Shown here one piece after another: positions 44,582 to 52,667 of a stretch of DNA of 53,514 nt (within the stretch, counting starts at the first letter, position 1; each line of letters opens with the position of its first letter). The stretch is taken from the NCBI GenBank assembly GCA_934481445.1, contig CAKSPC010000013.1, positions 1 to 53,514 on the forward strand. The letters are read 5' to 3'. This DNA is from an uncultured Oscillospiraceae bacterium (GTDB lineage Bacteria > Bacillota > Clostridia > Oscillospirales > Ruminococcaceae). The notes under the pieces were generated by a model that was given only the letters and a program-made list of their open reading frames with translations, was not told the origin of the DNA and made no database searches. Position numbers and translations under genes: made by a program.

Positions 44582-45813
44582 CTGTTATTTTTCCTTTTGT
44601 CCAGCCCTGCGAGGATATCGTCTATCTCGTATCTGTTTTTGTCAAGGCTGTCGTCGTCCTCGGTTATGAGGTCGCTGACGCTTTTGGAAGCGAGTATCTC
44701 GGCACTGCGCCTGCCGCTTTCTCGGGGAGCGCGATGAGAACGCTCTTCTGCGGTTGCCAGGGCGTCCTCGAGATCTATCACCGCCCTGGCGTTTTTCTCC
44801 GTGGACGCGGAACGTCTGGGCGCGATCTGCGGCGCATCTGACTGACTGAAGAACGCGTCGGAAGCTTTCTTTTTTGGTATAACAGGAAGCTCCGCAGTGG
44901 CGGTATGCGCGGCGCTGTCTACATAGCGCTTCGCCTCGATGGGCGCGGGAATAGTGGTCTTGTCCGCGCTTTTGGAAACGGCATTGCTCTTGGAAACCGA
45001 ACTGAACGCAACTTCATCCCTGACCGCTTCCGCCTTTTCGGAAAGGTCAGCGGGTTTGTCTGCAATATCTGCGGCGGGCTTTTCCGAGGTGGTTTTTTTA
45101 TCGGTAAGCGGGATTATATCGGGTCTTCGCTGTTTTCCCGCATAGGAGAAGAGGACGCTGTCTGCGGTGGCGGCGGGTCTTGCGCCGCCGCTGCGGGAAT
45201 ACGCCGCGCTGCCCTCGGGCTTTACGGATATGACCGGAGCGGGCGCAGGCTCATCGCTCTCGGGAGCATTATTCTTTACCTGCGGCACCACCTCGGGAAG
45301 AGGTCTGCGGGCTGCGGCTGCTCTTATGATATCATAAATGATGAGAGCGGCACACGGCAGGAATGCTATCACAAAAATGCCCCAGGGCTGCCTTGAAAAC
45401 GAAATAACCGCCCCGAGAAATTCACTGCTTTTTTCTGCGCTACCGATAAGGTCGCGCTCGGAAAACTCACAGGAATCCTTCCCGACAGAAACGGTTATGT
45501 AATACACGCCATCGTCCATGCGTACTTCATCAACATATCCAAGAGCGGGCACGCTGCCGTTATCGTCGCTTTTGTTGTACAGCACCATTCCGCCATCCTC
45601 AAGGTCGTACGGGCGGCACTCCCGTGCTATAACAACGCTCCCCGCAGGAATTGTTTCTATATCGTCTGTATCCACAAGGAACAGATCAAACCCGAAAAGC
45701 TCCACCGTCCCCTGCGGTCCGAATCCCGCCGCGAGAACAGCCAGCAATATACATAATACAAGAAGCAGCACGCAAACAGCATAACCAACGCCTCTGAAAA
45801 ATTTTTTAGCCAA
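44578..45813 (-). CDS. Signal peptidase I-like membrane protein lacking the catalytic site
   Basis: A 411-residue protein. An N-terminal helix (about residues 7-30) is followed by an S26/SipW-like beta domain (about 40-130), a second helix (about 140-162), then a long disordered, charged cytoplasmic tail. In active enzymes the segment before IPAGSVVI has a catalytic Ser; here it reads VDTDDIETIPAGSVVIA, so there is no Ser. The usual Lys/His partner site reads ALGYVDEV. So it is probably an inactive relative. The TTG at 45813 was chosen because GAAAGGG lies upstream; a start at 45846 would overlap the tRNA promoter. Coupled to the ECF gene. Confidence 0.7.
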   Translation of the reverse strand: MAKKFFRGVGYAVCVLLLVLCILLAVLAAGFGPQGTVELFGFDLFLVDTDDIETIPAGSVVIARECRPYDLEDGGMVLYNKSDDNGSVPALGYVDEVRMDDGVYYITVSVGKDSCEFSERDLIGSAEKSSEFLGAVISFSRQPWGIFVIAFLPCAALIIYDIIRAAAARRPLPEVVPQVKNNAPESDEPAPAPVISVKPEGSAAYSRSGGARPAATADSVLFSYAGKQRRPDIIPLTDKKTTSEKPAADIADKPADLSEKAEAVRDEVAFSSVSKSNAVSKSADKTTIPAPIEAKRYVDSAAHTATAELPVIPKKKASDAFFSQSDAPQIAPRRSASTEKNARAVIDLEDALATAEERSHRAPRESGRRSAEILASKSVSDLITEDDDSLDKNRYEIDDILAGLDKRKNNR

Positions 45814-45839
45814 ATTTATAAAAAACACCCTTTCAGCTC

Positions 45840-45868
45840 TTGACAAATCGCTCTAAAATGATTATAAT
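45840..45868 (+). promoter_or_regulatory. Promoter of the tRNA-Thr gene
   Basis: TTGACA (45840-45845), 17 bp, TATAAT (45863-45868), a perfect consensus. Transcription would start about 75 nt upstream of the tRNA. Confidence 0.85.
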
Positions 45869-45951
45869 AATATAGTCGCACGAAATGCTACGCTTTCAGT
45901 ATATCACACTGTCGCTTTTTTTTCAAGCGTTTTTCAGATTTTATTTATTTT

Positions 45952-46027
45952 GCTGGTATAGCTCAGTTGGTAGAGCAGCGCATTCGTAATGCGCAGGTCG
46001 TGGGTTCGAGTCCCATTCCCAGCTCCA
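45952..46027 (+). tRNA. tRNA-Thr (CGT), integration site of the mobile element
   Basis: All cloverleaf parts are visible: acceptor GCTGGTA pairs with TCCCAGC (one mismatch), D arm GCTC/GAGC, anticodon stem GCGCA/TGCGC with loop TTCGTAA giving anticodon CGT, T arm GTGGG/CCCAT with TTCGAGT loop, and an encoded CCA end. It reads the ACG codon. Its 3' half adjoins the integrase gene of a mobile element and is probably the attachment site; the right copy is outside the window. Confidence 0.97.
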
Positions 46028-46031
46028 GAAC

Positions 46032-46077
46032 AAACCGCTTTGTTAAGCCATTCGGCGAACAGGGCGGTTTTTCTTTT
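46032..46077 (+). terminator. Terminator of the tRNA-Thr transcript
   Basis: AAACCGC/GCGGTTT outer stem, with an inner GTT..AAC stem, followed by TTTTTCTTTTT, 5 bp past the CCA. Confidence 0.7.
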
Positions 46078-46096
46078 TCCCGGGACTTGCTTTCCG

Positions 46097-46137
46097 AGTG
46101 CGCCATTAGTGCGCCATTTCAAAAAAAGTGCGCTTAT
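46097..46137. repeat. Direct repeats next to the integrase, likely arm-type Int sites
   Basis: AGTGCGCCATT occurs twice in a row (46097-46107 and 46108-46118) with exact 11-bp period, and a third related copy (AGTGCGCTTATT) follows at 46127-46138. They lie between the tRNA and the integrase stop. Direct repeats of this size in this place are usual arm-type sites of tyrosine integrases near attL. Confidence 0.7.
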
Positions 46138-46168
46138 TCCATCGCTATGACGGGATAAGCGCTTTTTT
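46121..46168. terminator. Bidirectional terminator after the integrase gene
   Basis: GCGCTTAT/ATAAGCGC stem with an inner GG/CC pair, A/T runs of six to seven on both sides. It overlaps the last bases of the integrase gene at 46167. Confidence 0.8.
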
Positions 46169-47381
46169 ATGCGTGGCGTTTCTCCAGGAGCTGCTCCAGG
46201 CTGTCAACCGCGTCGGCGTCCGCCTGCTCTACCAGGTGAAGATACTTGTTTGTTGTGGTGAAGTCAGCGTGACCGAGCCGCTCCTGTACGGTTTTCAGAT
46301 CCGTGCCATTGTACAGCAGAAGCGTTGCGGACGTATGCCGCAGGCTGTGGAATTTTCGGTGCGGAATACCGTTCTTTTTGAGAAACTTGTCAAACTGCCT
46401 GCTTGGAGTCTGGGTGTGCATGATCGAGCCGTCCCATTGCGTGAATACCCAGTCGTCGCCTTTCCAGGCGGTGCCGAGTTTCATCTGTTCGAGCAGGTGC
46501 TGTTGTTTCAACCTCTGGAGCAGCTCGACGCAGGAAGCGTTAAGCGTTACCGTTCTCGCTCTGCCGCTCTTAGGTGCTTTGGTTCTGACCGGCTCGCCCT
46601 TGAGCTTGTACGCTGAGCGGCTGATCGTCATTTTCCTTGTGGTGAAATCTATGTCAGAGAATTTCAGCGCCACAAGCTCGCCCTCACGGGCTCCGGTGAA
46701 TATTGCAAGCTGTATCATCGCCTGGAACTGGAGGCTTTCGTCTTTCAGGCATTGCAGGATATACGAAGCCTGCTGTTTGGTGAAGATCTCAATTTCCGGT
46801 CGTGGCATTTTCGGGAGCGTGAGCCGCTTTGCGTCAGCAGGGTTATTGCTGATGTAGCCGAGTTTTGTTGCAAGCGTAAGCATGGATTGAAGTACCGCCA
46901 GTTTGCGGCGTACAGTCGCAGGTGACAGCTTTTCGCCGCTCTCGTCAGGCTTACCGTCACGCCTCAGCTTTGGCATATTGGAAAGCTGCTTGATGAACTG
47001 CTGAACGTGTACCGGTTTAAGCTCCGTCAGCTTGATATGACCGAGCGCGGGCAGCACAAGCGTTTCCAGTATGTGAACATAGGAGCTGTAAACGGTAGGG
47101 CTTAATTTCTCCTGCATGGAGGAAAGGTAGATCGGGGCGAAATCCGCCAGTTTGAGCGCCGCTGCCGTTCCAATCAGACCGTTCTTGCATTCGTCCTCGA
47201 ACTGAACGGCGCGCCGGTTCAGCTCCTTTTCAACCTGCTTTGCGGTCATGCTGGGTTCGGGCTTATAGGTCATGGTGTATGGTTTGAGCCTGTTCCCGCT
47301 GCTGTCATAGCCGCGATATACCCTGATCGTGTAGCTGATGATCTCGCCGGATTTATTCTTTCTTGGGGTTATTGCTGCCAT
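46167..47381 (-). CDS. int: Tyrosine-family integrase (phage-type)
   Basis: A 404-residue tyrosine recombinase. N-terminal arm-binding domain (about 1-60), a core-binding SAM-like domain (about 60-165, starting LADFAPIYLSSMQEKLS), and a catalytic domain. Catalytic residues are visible: Arg in TGAREGEL, Lys in a beta-hairpin region, HSLRHTS, the final LGHAD and Tyr in NKYLHL. It should insert and excise the element at the tRNA-Thr site. It is transcribed after the repressor, overlapping it by 29 bp, so lysogeny control and integration may be linked. Confidence 0.95.
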   Translation of the reverse strand: MAAITPRKNKSGEIISYTIRVYRGYDSSGNRLKPYTMTYKPEPSMTAKQVEKELNRRAVQFEDECKNGLIGTAAALKLADFAPIYLSSMQEKLSPTVYSSYVHILETLVLPALGHIKLTELKPVHVQQFIKQLSNMPKLRRDGKPDESGEKLSPATVRRKLAVLQSMLTLATKLGYISNNPADAKRLTLPKMPRPEIEIFTKQQASYILQCLKDESLQFQAMIQLAIFTGAREGELVALKFSDIDFTTRKMTISRSAYKLKGEPVRTKAPKSGRARTVTLNASCVELLQRLKQQHLLEQMKLGTAWKGDDWVFTQWDGSIMHTQTPSRQFDKFLKKNGIPHRKFHSLRHTSATLLLYNGTDLKTVQERLGHADFTTTNKYLHLVEQADADAVDSLEQLLEKRHA

Positions 47382-48369
47382 TGTCGGGCGCTCCTTTCTG
47401 CTCCTTTAGCTTGAAATTTTCATCGTATTTGTCGAGGTAGGTTTGAAGTGCCTTAGCCTCTAACCGATGTATTTCAAGACTTTGAAGATAAAATTCTTTT
47501 ATTTGCTTGTCGTTTTGGTTTTCCGCGATGTATTTGCTGATTTCATCAAGCTTATCAGTCAATCTTTTTCTAATCTTTTGGTTTTTTTCCGCAAAGTGTG
47601 GTGAAAAATCAGCGTTTAACTGAGTATCTTCAATCAATGCATCAATTCCCCTTGAGAGTTTAAAATGTTCGAGATCAGCATTATCTTGATAGCATAATGA
47701 ACAATCAGCCTGCGAATTAACATACAAGCCCAAATCCATTTCTAATATTTCGTCAAATTCACGTCTAATCAAATTGTATATATATTCGCTATCGGTCTTT
47801 CTAAAGCCACCGTCCTCACAGTTCTGACAGTCAATTATATCATCTGGATTATGCTCATTATATCGTTTACATTTTGGCTTTCCTAAGCAATCGCCATTTA
47901 ACTTTAATCCATCAAAGAAATCATCGCCATTAATTACCGGATCAATGACCTGTTCCCAATATTTTTTATTAATTGCTAACCGCTCCAGTTCACCAAGATG
48001 TTTAATAACGTCTTTTATTCGATTGTTTTCTAACAGCAGATTAACCTTTAATCCTTTGCTATTAATTTCTACAAGGTTATTGACTGCTTTTTCAGATAGC
48101 CCCGTAACCTCGCACGCAACATGGATTTTTTGCGATGGGTCAACGCTCCGCACATCAGAACGCCCAAGCAGGTAATCAGCAGAAACATTGTAATAATCGG
48201 CGAGTTTGGCAAGAACCACAACATCGGGAACACGCAACCCTTTTTCGTAATATTCAAGGCTGGCGCGGCTTATTTCTAGCTCGTCAGCGGCTGTTTGCCG
48301 GGAAACGCCTTTTATTTCCCTCTGCTCAATAAGCCTTTGCGGGAAAATCTCTTTTGTATTTGCATTCAT
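47353..48369 (-). CDS. XRE-family HTH repressor (cI-like)
   Basis: A 338-residue protein with an N-terminal HTH_XRE domain (about 10-70; QTAADELEISRASLEYYEKG then LAKLADYYNVSADYLLG). The C-terminal part is long, charged and Cys-rich in the middle (CxxC pairs near CKRYNEHNPDDIIDCQNCEDG and a later CSLCYQ), which resembles a metal-binding or ligand-sensing region rather than a LexA-type protease, as no Ser-Lys pair is evident. It is divergent from a small HTH gene and most likely represses it and itself at the palindrome at 48435-48446. GAGGTG precedes the ATG. Confidence 0.85.
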   Translation of the reverse strand: MNANTKEIFPQRLIEQREIKGVSRQTAADELEISRASLEYYEKGLRVPDVVVLAKLADYYNVSADYLLGRSDVRSVDPSQKIHVACEVTGLSEKAVNNLVEINSKGLKVNLLLENNRIKDVIKHLGELERLAINKKYWEQVIDPVINGDDFFDGLKLNGDCLGKPKCKRYNEHNPDDIIDCQNCEDGGFRKTDSEYIYNLIRREFDEILEMDLGLYVNSQADCSLCYQDNADLEHFKLSRGIDALIEDTQLNADFSPHFAEKNQKIRKRLTDKLDEISKYIAENQNDKQIKEFYLQSLEIHRLEAKALQTYLDKYDENFKLKEQKGAPDNGSNNPKKE

Positions 48370-48434
48370 TTGTTACACCTCGCCACATCGCGTTATTCGG
48401 TTTACTGTATTTGTTGCTATTTGTTTTTTGCTCG

Positions 48435-48446
48435 CAACGTACGTTG
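48435..48446. promoter_or_regulatory. Palindromic operator over the -35 box
   Basis: CAACGTACGTTG, a perfect 12-bp palindrome. It overlaps the first bases of the TTGACA box of the divergent HTH gene promoter, so repressor binding would block that promoter. It lies 66 bp upstream of the repressor start. Confidence 0.6.
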
Positions 48447-48472
48447 ACAAGTTAGAGAAAAAGTGCTATAAT
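48444..48472 (+). promoter_or_regulatory. Promoter of the small HTH gene
   Basis: TTGACA (48444-48449), 17 bp, TATAAT (48467-48472), perfect consensus. It is overlapped by the palindrome at 48435-48446. Confidence 0.85.
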
Positions 48473-48556
48473 GAAGATACAGCAACAATCATCATAACCA
48501 TTATAGCACAAAAAAACATTTGTGTCAATCATCATTACAGAAAAGAGGTGGAAAAA

Positions 48557-48748
48557 TTGAAGAATTCAGAGATCAGAGCAGCGGCAAAAGCGAGCGGCGT
48601 GTATCTGTATGAGGTAGCGGTAAAGCTCCACATATCAGAGCCTACAATGACGCGCCTCATGAGAAACGAGCTGGACGAAAAGAAAAAGGGCGAACTGCTC
48701 GAAATAATCGCGAATGTCGCCGCTGAGAAGTCCGCCGCTCAGGCATAA
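48557..48748 (+). CDS. Small helix-turn-helix protein (Cro-like)
   Basis: A 63-residue protein. It has the helix-turn-helix pattern AAAKASGVYLYEVAVKLH-I-SEPTMTRLMR, with the recognition helix SEPTMTRLMR, and a charged C-terminus. The start is TTG 48557, since AGAGGTGG lies just upstream. It is expressed divergently from the repressor, the place of a Cro or excisionase-type gene, but function is not proved. Confidence 0.75.
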   Translation: MKNSEIRAAAKASGVYLYEVAVKLHISEPTMTRLMRNELDEKKKGELLEIIANVAAEKSAAQA

Positions 48749-48811
48749 AAAAACACCGCCTGACGTGCACCACCACATCAGACGGCAAAGAGCAACCCCA
48801 CCAACTACGAA

Positions 48812-48840
48812 TTGAAAAGGTTGAGCTCCGCTGTTATTAT
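48812..48840 (+). promoter_or_regulatory. Promoter of the winged-helix gene
   Basis: TTGAAA (48812-48817), 17 bp, TATTAT (48835-48840). A hairpin-like CCGCCTGA/TCAGACGG inverted repeat lies upstream at 48758-48787. Confidence 0.6.
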
Positions 48841-48882
48841 ACCACAAATGGCGGGGCTTTGCAACCGGAACAGGAGAAAAAT

Positions 48883-49194
48883 TTGAGTATCACTGAAAAG
48901 CTCGTCGAGCTTATTCCCACCGGGAGAGCGAACGCCATTCCCATGCGTGACCTTGCAACGCTGCTGAATATCAGTCAACGCGCCGTGCGCGTGATAGTTC
49001 AGAGGGCGCGGGAGCTGGGTTCGCCTATCTGCTCCGAATGGGAGAACCGGGGCGGGTATTATTTCCCCGCTGATGAACACGAGGCGCGGTCATACCTCCG
49101 TCAGCAAAGGGCGCGTATCAAATCCGCGAACGCCGCTCTTAATGGAGTAATCAAGTATTTGCAGTCTTTTGCAGTACCGGAAGATACAGAATAA
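48883..49194 (+). CDS. Winged-helix DNA-binding protein
   Basis: A 103-residue protein. A winged-helix region covers about 1-65: the helices MRDLATLLNISQRAVRVIVQRARELG are typical of a wHTH, and SEWENRGGYYFP forms the wing. The C-terminal helix RQQRARIKSANAAL may mediate dimers. The start is TTG 48883 with CAGGAG six bases upstream. It is found in many Clostridia prophages and mobile elements; the exact role is not known. Confidence 0.8.
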   Translation: MSITEKLVELIPTGRANAIPMRDLATLLNISQRAVRVIVQRARELGSPICSEWENRGGYYFPADEHEARSYLRQQRARIKSANAALNGVIKYLQSFAVPEDTE

Positions 49195-49216
49195 TGGTGA
49201 AAGGGGCGTTACATAG

Positions 49217-49462
49217 ATGAACGATACAGTTAATAACATTCCGCACATGGAAACAATCAAGCGCACCGCCGAGATCTTCGGGCTGCCGGTGCATTTCATA
49301 AGATGTAAAGTCGCGAGCGGCGAGGTCGTCGCAGTCCGCGCAGGGCGAAAGTTCCTTGTGAATGTTGACAGATTTGCAGAGTATCTCAACACCTCCACCG
49401 TACAGCCTGAGAGCGGCGCAGATCTGGACAGCCCCGCGCGCGTTACACCGATAGGCAGGTAG
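49217..49462 (+). CDS. Excisionase-like DNA-binding protein
   Basis: An 81-residue protein with a MerR-type/excisionase HTH: TAEIFGLPVHFIRCKVASGEVVAVRAGRKFLVNVDRFAEYL. This matches the DNA-binding domain of Tn916-type Xis. It may bend DNA at the attachment site with the integrase, but a DNA-binding regulator is also possible. GAAAGGGG precedes the ATG. Confidence 0.75.
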   Translation: MNDTVNNIPHMETIKRTAEIFGLPVHFIRCKVASGEVVAVRAGRKFLVNVDRFAEYLNTSTVQPESGADLDSPARVTPIGR

Positions 49463-49465
49463 CGC

Positions 49466-50437
49466 ATGGCAGACACCAACGGTTATATCAAGCTGCACCG
49501 CTCTATCTTGTCATGGGAGTGGTACGGCGATATCAAAACGCGGGGGCTATTCATTCACCTGCTGCTTTCCGCGCGCTGGGAAGATACCCGCTGTAAGGGG
49601 CAGGTCATAAAGCGGGGACAGCTGTGCACTACCGTGCGCGAGCTTTCAGAATTGAACGGACTCTCCACCAGACAGACCAGAACGGCACTTGAACACCTGC
49701 AATCGACCGGAGAAATCAAAATACAGTCAACGCCATCGTTCAGTATCATCACAGTTGTGAATTACGAGGTATATCAGGGAGCAGCAGGAGCGACAAACGA
49801 ACGACAAACCTCCGGCAGCAAAATTGACAAACCAACCGACAAACGGAACGACAAACCTATTTTGCCGGAAACGTCAAACCTTGAACACGCCGAAAATGGC
49901 TCTGTAATCACCAATAGCAGCAGTGATTATTCGTCAGCCAGCAAACCCGAAAGCGCTACACCGACAAACCAAACGTCAAGCCAGCTGACAAACGAACGAC
50001 AAACCATTTGTTCAGAAATCGACAAACCTTCATTATTATATAAAGAAATAAAGAATAAAGAAGGTGAAGAATACGCACGTGCGCGCGCGAGCGGCGCCGT
50101 CAGCAATGTCCTTGAAACTGCTGTCAGGGAATACAACGAGATCTGCAAGAGCCTGGAGCCGCTCACCGGAGAGCTTTCATATCATCAAGGGCGGCTCGTG
50201 GTGGAGGCATTCAAGGAACTGCACGGTGTAAGCTTTGCGGAGTATTTCCGGCGTGTGGAGGGTTCGGCATTCCTGACCGGGAAAAGCTCCAGCGGATTCA
50301 AGGCTGATTTCAACTGGCTGATACGTCCGGAGAATGTTGCAAAGGTGCTTTCTGGAAAATATGACAAGAACTACGGGAACAACGCCGCTCCTGACGAACC
50401 GGAACGGATTTACAACGCGGACGATCTATTTGACTGA
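49466..50437 (+). CDS. Replication initiator-like protein
   Basis: A 323-residue protein. The N-terminus starts GYIKLHRSILSWEWYGD and then TRGLFIHLLLSARWED, the usual start of the phage replisome-organiser and DnaD-like proteins. A winged helix follows (about 50-100: RELSELNGLSTRQTRTALEHLQSTGEI). A low-complexity linker rich in Thr, Asn and Ser has three similar copies of a T-N-E-R-Q-T-x-x-S-x-I-D-K-P pattern. The C-terminal part may bind the loader. It lies 13 bp before the DnaC gene. The origin it acts on may be the array at 52778-53347. Confidence 0.8.
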   Translation: MADTNGYIKLHRSILSWEWYGDIKTRGLFIHLLLSARWEDTRCKGQVIKRGQLCTTVRELSELNGLSTRQTRTALEHLQSTGEIKIQSTPSFSIITVVNYEVYQGAAGATNERQTSGSKIDKPTDKRNDKPILPETSNLEHAENGSVITNSSSDYSSASKPESATPTNQTSSQLTNERQTICSEIDKPSLLYKEIKNKEGEEYARARASGAVSNVLETAVREYNEICKSLEPLTGELSYHQGRLVVEAFKELHGVSFAEYFRRVEGSAFLTGKSSSGFKADFNWLIRPENVAKVLSGKYDKNYGNNAAPDEPERIYNADDLFD

Positions 50438-50450
50438 CAGGAGGTAGAAA

Positions 50451-51287
50451 ATGTTACCCATGATAGAAATGCTGCTCAAGAACGCAGAATTAGCAAACCC
50501 GATAGAGCAAGGCGATTACATAGGGCAGGACGGTTTATATTATTGCGGCAAATGCAACACGCCAAAAGAAACGCTTGTAGAATTTTCGGGCGAAACCTGC
50601 AAGGCGCGGACATTATGCCACTGTAAAGCCGCTATTGCCGAAGAACGGAACAAGGCTAAAGCAGCCGCAAAGGAAAAACAGAGGCTTGACGAGTTTTGCA
50701 GGGCTTGCATTCCCGAAGAAAAATACAGGCAGTCCACGTTTGCCGCTGATAACGGTAGTTGTCCTGAGGCTATTGCGGCGGCAAAATGGTATGTTGAGAA
50801 CTTTCCGGCGCTGTTTTCAGAAAACAAGGGCATGATGTTTTCCGGGAGCGTTGGAACAGGAAAGACTTTTGCCGCCTGCTGTATTGCTAACGCGCTGATA
50901 TACACCAACCGGAGGGTATTCGTCAGAGAGGCAGCCTCTCTCATTCAAGATATTGCAGATTTCAACAAGAGAGACCGCACCATTGAGGATATCAAAAAGC
51001 CCGACTTACTTGTAATAGATGATTTCGGAGCAAACCAGAACAGTGAATTTGCTGTGGCAAAGCTATGCGAGATAGTTTCCGCAAGGTATAACACGGCAAA
51101 GCCGTTCATTATTACAACCAACCTGACTCCGAAAGAGATAAAGGACTATGCAAAGTCTATTTCGCCGGAACAGGCTCGCATCTATGACCGTGCGGTAGAA
51201 ATGTGTACATGCGAGAAATCCCCGGTTATCCTTAACGGTAAATCTATACGAGCAAGCATTGCCGCCGCTAAACGCGGAGCAAAATAA
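50451..51287 (+). CDS. DnaC-type helicase loader, element-encoded
   Basis: A 278-residue ATPase with an N-terminal zinc cluster (CGKCNTPKETLVEF, later CKARTLCHC) and an AAA+ domain from about 115. Walker A is GSVGTGKT, Walker B LLVIDDFGA, and the sensor segment is IITTNL. It resembles phage and plasmid DnaC. With the upstream initiator it makes a replication module. A second DnaC is on the chromosome (26516-27487). AGGAGGT precedes the ATG. Confidence 0.9.
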   Translation: MLPMIEMLLKNAELANPIEQGDYIGQDGLYYCGKCNTPKETLVEFSGETCKARTLCHCKAAIAEERNKAKAAAKEKQRLDEFCRACIPEEKYRQSTFAADNGSCPEAIAAAKWYVENFPALFSENKGMMFSGSVGTGKTFAACCIANALIYTNRRVFVREAASLIQDIADFNKRDRTIEDIKKPDLLVIDDFGANQNSEFAVAKLCEIVSARYNTAKPFIITTNLTPKEIKDYAKSISPEQARIYDRAVEMCTCEKSPVILNGKSIRASIAAAKRGAK

Positions 51288-51448
51288 AAAGCCCTGCAAA
51301 GCCATTGACGTGGTTTGTCCGGTTTTTCGTAAGAAAAACGCCACCCTGACGGCGGCGAGGGCAAACATACGGAGCGAAGCGACCAACTTCTGAACTCACA
51401 GAGCAAACCCTATTGCCTATATTATATACCAAAAGGGGGTTGCTGTCA

Positions 51449-52213
51449 ATGACTAATGAACAACTTGCAGTTCTCATAAAGCAGGGGGAGCAGGAACGCA
51501 CTCCGGAGCTCTGGGAGAACGTGCGGAAACTACTGTATAAACTCTCGTTCCACCAATACACAGCACACGCCGATTTGTTCAAGCAGCAGGGGCTCTCTCT
51601 CGAAGATATTCAGCAGGAGAGTTACTTTGCTATGCTCGGAGCAGTAGAGGCATACAACCCAGAAAAGGGGTATGTGTTCACCACCTACTTGAACCTCCAA
51701 TTAAAGCGCAGATTACGGAGTATCCTCCGACTGAAAGACCTCTTGAACCGTGAGGACACCCGCTCACTTGACGCGCCGCTCGAGGACGAAAACGAGGACA
51801 GCGACACTCTGCATGATGTCACAGCAGACCCGACGAGCGGCGCATTAATAGCAGCGTTCGACCAGCGGGAAAGCTACCGGCTTTTGCACGAGGCGGTCAG
51901 CCTTTTGCCCGGCGGATTGAAAGAGGTTATCAAGCTGTTATACTTTGAGAACCTCACATTAAAGCAGGTGGGAGAACGTCAGGAGAGGAGCATAGAGGCA
52001 GTAAGGCAATCAGAACGCCGCGCGCTGAATATGCTCCGCAGAGGACCGATAAGCAAGAAACTCCGTGACACGTATTTTGACGATATACGCACGCTGCACG
52101 AGTTCCCGCTCGACGTGGATTTAGCATACAGGCACAAGGGGCTCTCTGCGTTCCGGAGCTCCCGAACGTCAGTAGTAGAGGACGCGTTTTTTTCAGAGGG
52201 AGGCAGCTTATAA
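51449..52213 (+). CDS. RNA polymerase sigma factor, element-encoded
   Basis: A 254-residue sigma-70 family factor. Region 2 is at about 55-105 (LSLEDIQQESYFAMLGAVEAYNPEKGYVFTTYLNLQLKRRL) and region 4 at about 145-200 (LPGGLKEVIKLLYFENLTLKQVGERQERSIEAVRQSERRA). No region 1 is seen. GGGGG lies before ATG 51449. Element sigma factors switch on late or transfer genes, so its targets could be promoters to the right. A run of seven T at 52187-52193 precedes a reading frame that continues past the stop. Confidence 0.88.
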   Translation: MTNEQLAVLIKQGEQERTPELWENVRKLLYKLSFHQYTAHADLFKQQGLSLEDIQQESYFAMLGAVEAYNPEKGYVFTTYLNLQLKRRLRSILRLKDLLNREDTRSLDAPLEDENEDSDTLHDVTADPTSGALIAAFDQRESYRLLHEAVSLLPGGLKEVIKLLYFENLTLKQVGERQERSIEAVRQSERRALNMLRRGPISKKLRDTYFDDIRTLHEFPLDVDLAYRHKGLSAFRSSRTSVVEDAFFSEGGSL

Positions 52214-52292
52214 GCGGTTACACAATGGAGAGATAACCCGCGATGAATACTTTGAAATCCTGCTTACAATTTCACGCATGAAAACCGGATAG
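52190..52292 (+). other. Out-of-frame extension of the sigma factor gene past a T7 run
   Basis: In the +1 frame the sequence after the T7 run (52187-52193) stays open for about 33 codons to TAG at 52290-52292. It encodes a peptide that looks protein-like, with AYKRLHNGEITRDEYFEI and LLTISRMKTG. No ATG, GTG or TTG start lies in it. If one T is lost or skipped, the sigma factor would gain this tail. Alternatives are an ordinary frameshift, slippage, or chance. Confidence 0.35.
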
Positions 52293-52323
52293 CATGGACT
52301 TAATGAGCGGCGCAATTCCTCCC

Positions 52324-52362
52324 GAGCGGAGCAGAACCGGGCGGAAATTCCCGCTCCTTTTT
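52324..52362 (+). terminator. Terminator after the sigma factor gene
   Basis: GAGCGG (52324-52329) pairs with CCGCTC (52351-52356), followed by CTTTTTA. It lies 31 bp past the end of the out-of-frame extension. A GCGG/CCGC fold inside competes, so strength is uncertain. Confidence 0.5.
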
Positions 52363-52581
52363 ATCGGAAAAACCGGCAATCGGAGAACAAACAGCCCCCC
52401 TCGAAAAAGAGCGGCACGCCCTCCAAAAGACCGAACCCGGAAAAGCCCGGAATAGCTCGCGGCTGCACCTATACCCCCCCTACCCCTCGCGAACTGAAAA
52501 GGGCTCTGCCTGACATCGACGAGCATAATCATAAACGATTTATTCCCGATATAATCCCCGGTTCCGGAGCTCCCGGAGGGT

Positions 52582-52667
52582 TGACTATAAATAGTCACTT
52601 TTCGCCGCTCCAAAAATCATAAGTATATCTTGTTAGACTTATAAGCGGAGTTGACTATTTATAGACA
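52582..52667. repeat. Pair of near-identical palindromes 70 bp apart
   Basis: TGACTAT-AA-ATAGTCA (52582-52597) is perfect. TGACTAT-TT-ATAGACA (52652-52667) has one mismatch. Both follow GGTT/GAGTT and start exactly 70 bp apart. They could be operators for an element regulator. Confidence 0.6.
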
